NCBI RefSeq assembly: GCF_003254115.1
Contig: NZ_QKZV01000006.1
Coordinates: forward strand, 62,001 to 126,000
From: Hydrotalea sandarakina
Lineage (GTDB): Bacteria > Bacteroidota > Bacteroidia > Chitinophagales > Chitinophagaceae
DNA length: 64,000 bases
Direction: 5' to 3'
The notes beneath the pieces were generated by a model. The model ran no database searches. It had not been told where the DNA came from and saw nothing but the letters and a program-made list of their open reading frames with translations. This document shows positions 63,180 through 64,000 of the stretch, one piece after another. Within the stretch, counting starts at the first letter, position 1, and the number at the start of each line of letters is the position of its first letter. A program made the position numbers and the translations under genes.

Positions 63180-64000
63180 ATGAATGAAGTTTTAGATGAA
63201 AAACGCATTGCCATACTAGATTTATACAATGGTGAACCCAATGAAGGCATGCGGTGTATTAAAGATTTAGTGGCAGCCTGGGGTATTAAGCATAATACCA
63301 AAATAAACATGCAGGTTTTTAATGTACGCCAAAACAATGCCATTCCCAATTTAAATTTCGATGCTTATATTTCAAGTGGTGGCCCCGGTTCGCCATTAGA
63401 AAGTGAAGGAAGCGATTGGGATAATACTTATATACACTGGCTACGTTCTGTTGAACAATTTAATAACAATACACAAGAAAGGCATAAAAAGAAACATATA
63501 CTTTTTATTTGCCATAGCTTTCAATTAGCTTGCCGCCATTATAAAGTTGGAACAGTATGTGAAAGAAAATCAACTTCTTTTGGCGTATTTCCGGTACATA
63601 TGCTTCCTGAGGGTAAACACGAGCCAATATTCAATGGATTACATGACCCTTTTTATGCCGTTGACAGTCGCGACTTTCAGGTAATAAAACCTAATCATGA
63701 ACAAATAAAAAAAATGGGGGGTGCATTTTTAGCCATCGAAAAAGAAAGACCACATGTTCCTTATGAAAGAGCCCTAATGGCTGTTCGCTTTAATGATTGT
63801 TTTGTAGGAACTCAATTTCATCCAGAAGCCGATGCAGTAGGTATGCAAATGTATCTGCAACGTGCCGACAAAAAGAAAGCGGTAATTGATGAACATGGTG
63901 AGGCTAAATGGGAAAGCATGGTGGCACAACTACAAGATCCTGATAAAATTATGTACACCTATAATCACATCATTCCCAACTTTCTAAGCTTCGCATTAAA
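63180..64000 (+). CDS. Class I glutamine amidotransferase-like protein, truncated at window edge
   Basis: The frame runs from ATG 63180 past the right edge (273 complete codons visible). It shows a class I glutamine amidotransferase fold (GMP synthase-like): KRIAILDLYNGEPNEGMRCI, DAYISSGGPGSP, the nucleophile region HILFICHSFQLACRHY with Cys111, and the catalytic pair His214/Glu216 in GTQFHPEAD. The usual GxCxGxQ elbow is altered to FICHSFQ, so oxyanion geometry may differ. No partner synthetase domain is visible. It is independent of the M42 gene (60-base gap with a -7 box). Confidence 0.85.
   Translation, partial: MNEVLDEKRIAILDLYNGEPNEGMRCIKDLVAAWGIKHNTKINMQVFNVRQNNAIPNLNFDAYISSGGPGSPLESEGSDWDNTYIHWLRSVEQFNNNTQERHKKKHILFICHSFQLACRHYKVGTVCERKSTSFGVFPVHMLPEGKHEPIFNGLHDPFYAVDSRDFQVIKPNHEQIKKMGGAFLAIEKERPHVPYERALMAVRFNDCFVGTQFHPEADAVGMQMYLQRADKKKAVIDEHGEAKWESMVAQLQDPDKIMYTYNHIIPNFLSFAL

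Noticed and set aside
1-64000. CRISPR arrays, insertion sequences, prophage genes, origin of replication
   Set aside because: I looked for repeated spacers, transposase/integrase motifs and dnaA-box clusters and saw none. The pRiA4b ORF-3-like protein alone is not evidence of a mobile element.

Overview
The window looks like chromosomal DNA of a Bacteroidota member, most likely a Chitinophagaceae-type bacterium. The evidence is the AT-rich sequence, clear Bacteroidota-type promoters (TTG/TTTG, a 17-19 nt spacer, then TAnnTTTG), starts without Shine-Dalgarno sites, many Sec or lipoprotein signal peptides, and the gene families present (GH115/GH10/GH43 xylan enzymes, S9B peptidase, M16 pairs, BNR/VPS10-like protein, kynurenine-route enzymes). 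This placement is inferred from gene content. I see no insertion sequence, prophage, CRISPR array, integrase or replication origin. No gene-free stretch exceeds about 240 bases.

Positions 1-11678 form a glucuronoxylan utilisation locus. A GH3 beta-glycosidase runs off the left edge on the minus strand. Two tandem LacI-type regulators follow. The second one heads a tight run (gaps of 1-26 nt) of SDR oxidoreductase, GH115 alpha-glucuronidase, SGNH-type (sialate O-acetylesterase family) esterase, CE4-type deacetylase, GH10 xylanase and GH43 beta-xylosidase/arabinofuranosidase. The same 13-base palindromic core, GCAACCGATTGCA, lies upstream of both regulators and is the likely operator. No SusC/SusD pair is present in the window.

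Positions 11700-22345 hold an acyl-CoA carboxylase beta subunit, a PhzF-like protein, rnhA, ubiX, a GH53 galactanase lipoprotein, clpC, a STAS-like protein, RNase Z, a carbohydrate-binding esterase and a LolA-like protein. Positions 22500-30700 hold ftsK, a DUF423 protein, shikimate kinase, glutaryl-CoA dehydrogenase, a dicarboxylate symporter, an S1/P1 nuclease and an orphan response regulator. Positions 30780-49923 hold an S9B peptidase, kynureninase, a GDSL hydrolase, pyrF, a GH13 lipoprotein, tryptophan 2,3-dioxygenase, a BNR-repeat protein, an M16 peptidase pair (one catalytic, one lacking the zinc motif), miaA, a pRiA4b ORF-3-like protein, the CCA-adding enzyme and a GT9 glycosyltransferase. 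Tryptophan dioxygenase, kynureninase and glutaryl-CoA dehydrogenase fit aromatic amino acid turnover but are not in one operon.

Positions 49954-64000 hold a divergent YrdC protein, dapD, an EamA transporter, an ICMT-like membrane protein, a stress cluster (Hsp20, CbpA-type DnaJ, thioredoxin), a fatty acid desaturase, a methyltransferase, a photolyase-related protein that lacks the usual iron-sulfur cysteines and is coupled to a DUF2256 mini-protein, tRNA-Leu(CAG) with a near-perfect promoter and terminator, a LuxE/PaaK-like enzyme, a small lipoprotein, a degenerate UbiA-like membrane protein, an M42 peptidase and a partial class I glutamine amidotransferase.

Most of the window is ordinary chromosomal gene content. 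The best candidates for a second look are the dual-LacI xylan operon, the cysteine-less photolyase/DUF2256 pair, and a set of -7 promoter boxes that sit directly against start codons, which may mean leaderless or near-leaderless mRNAs.
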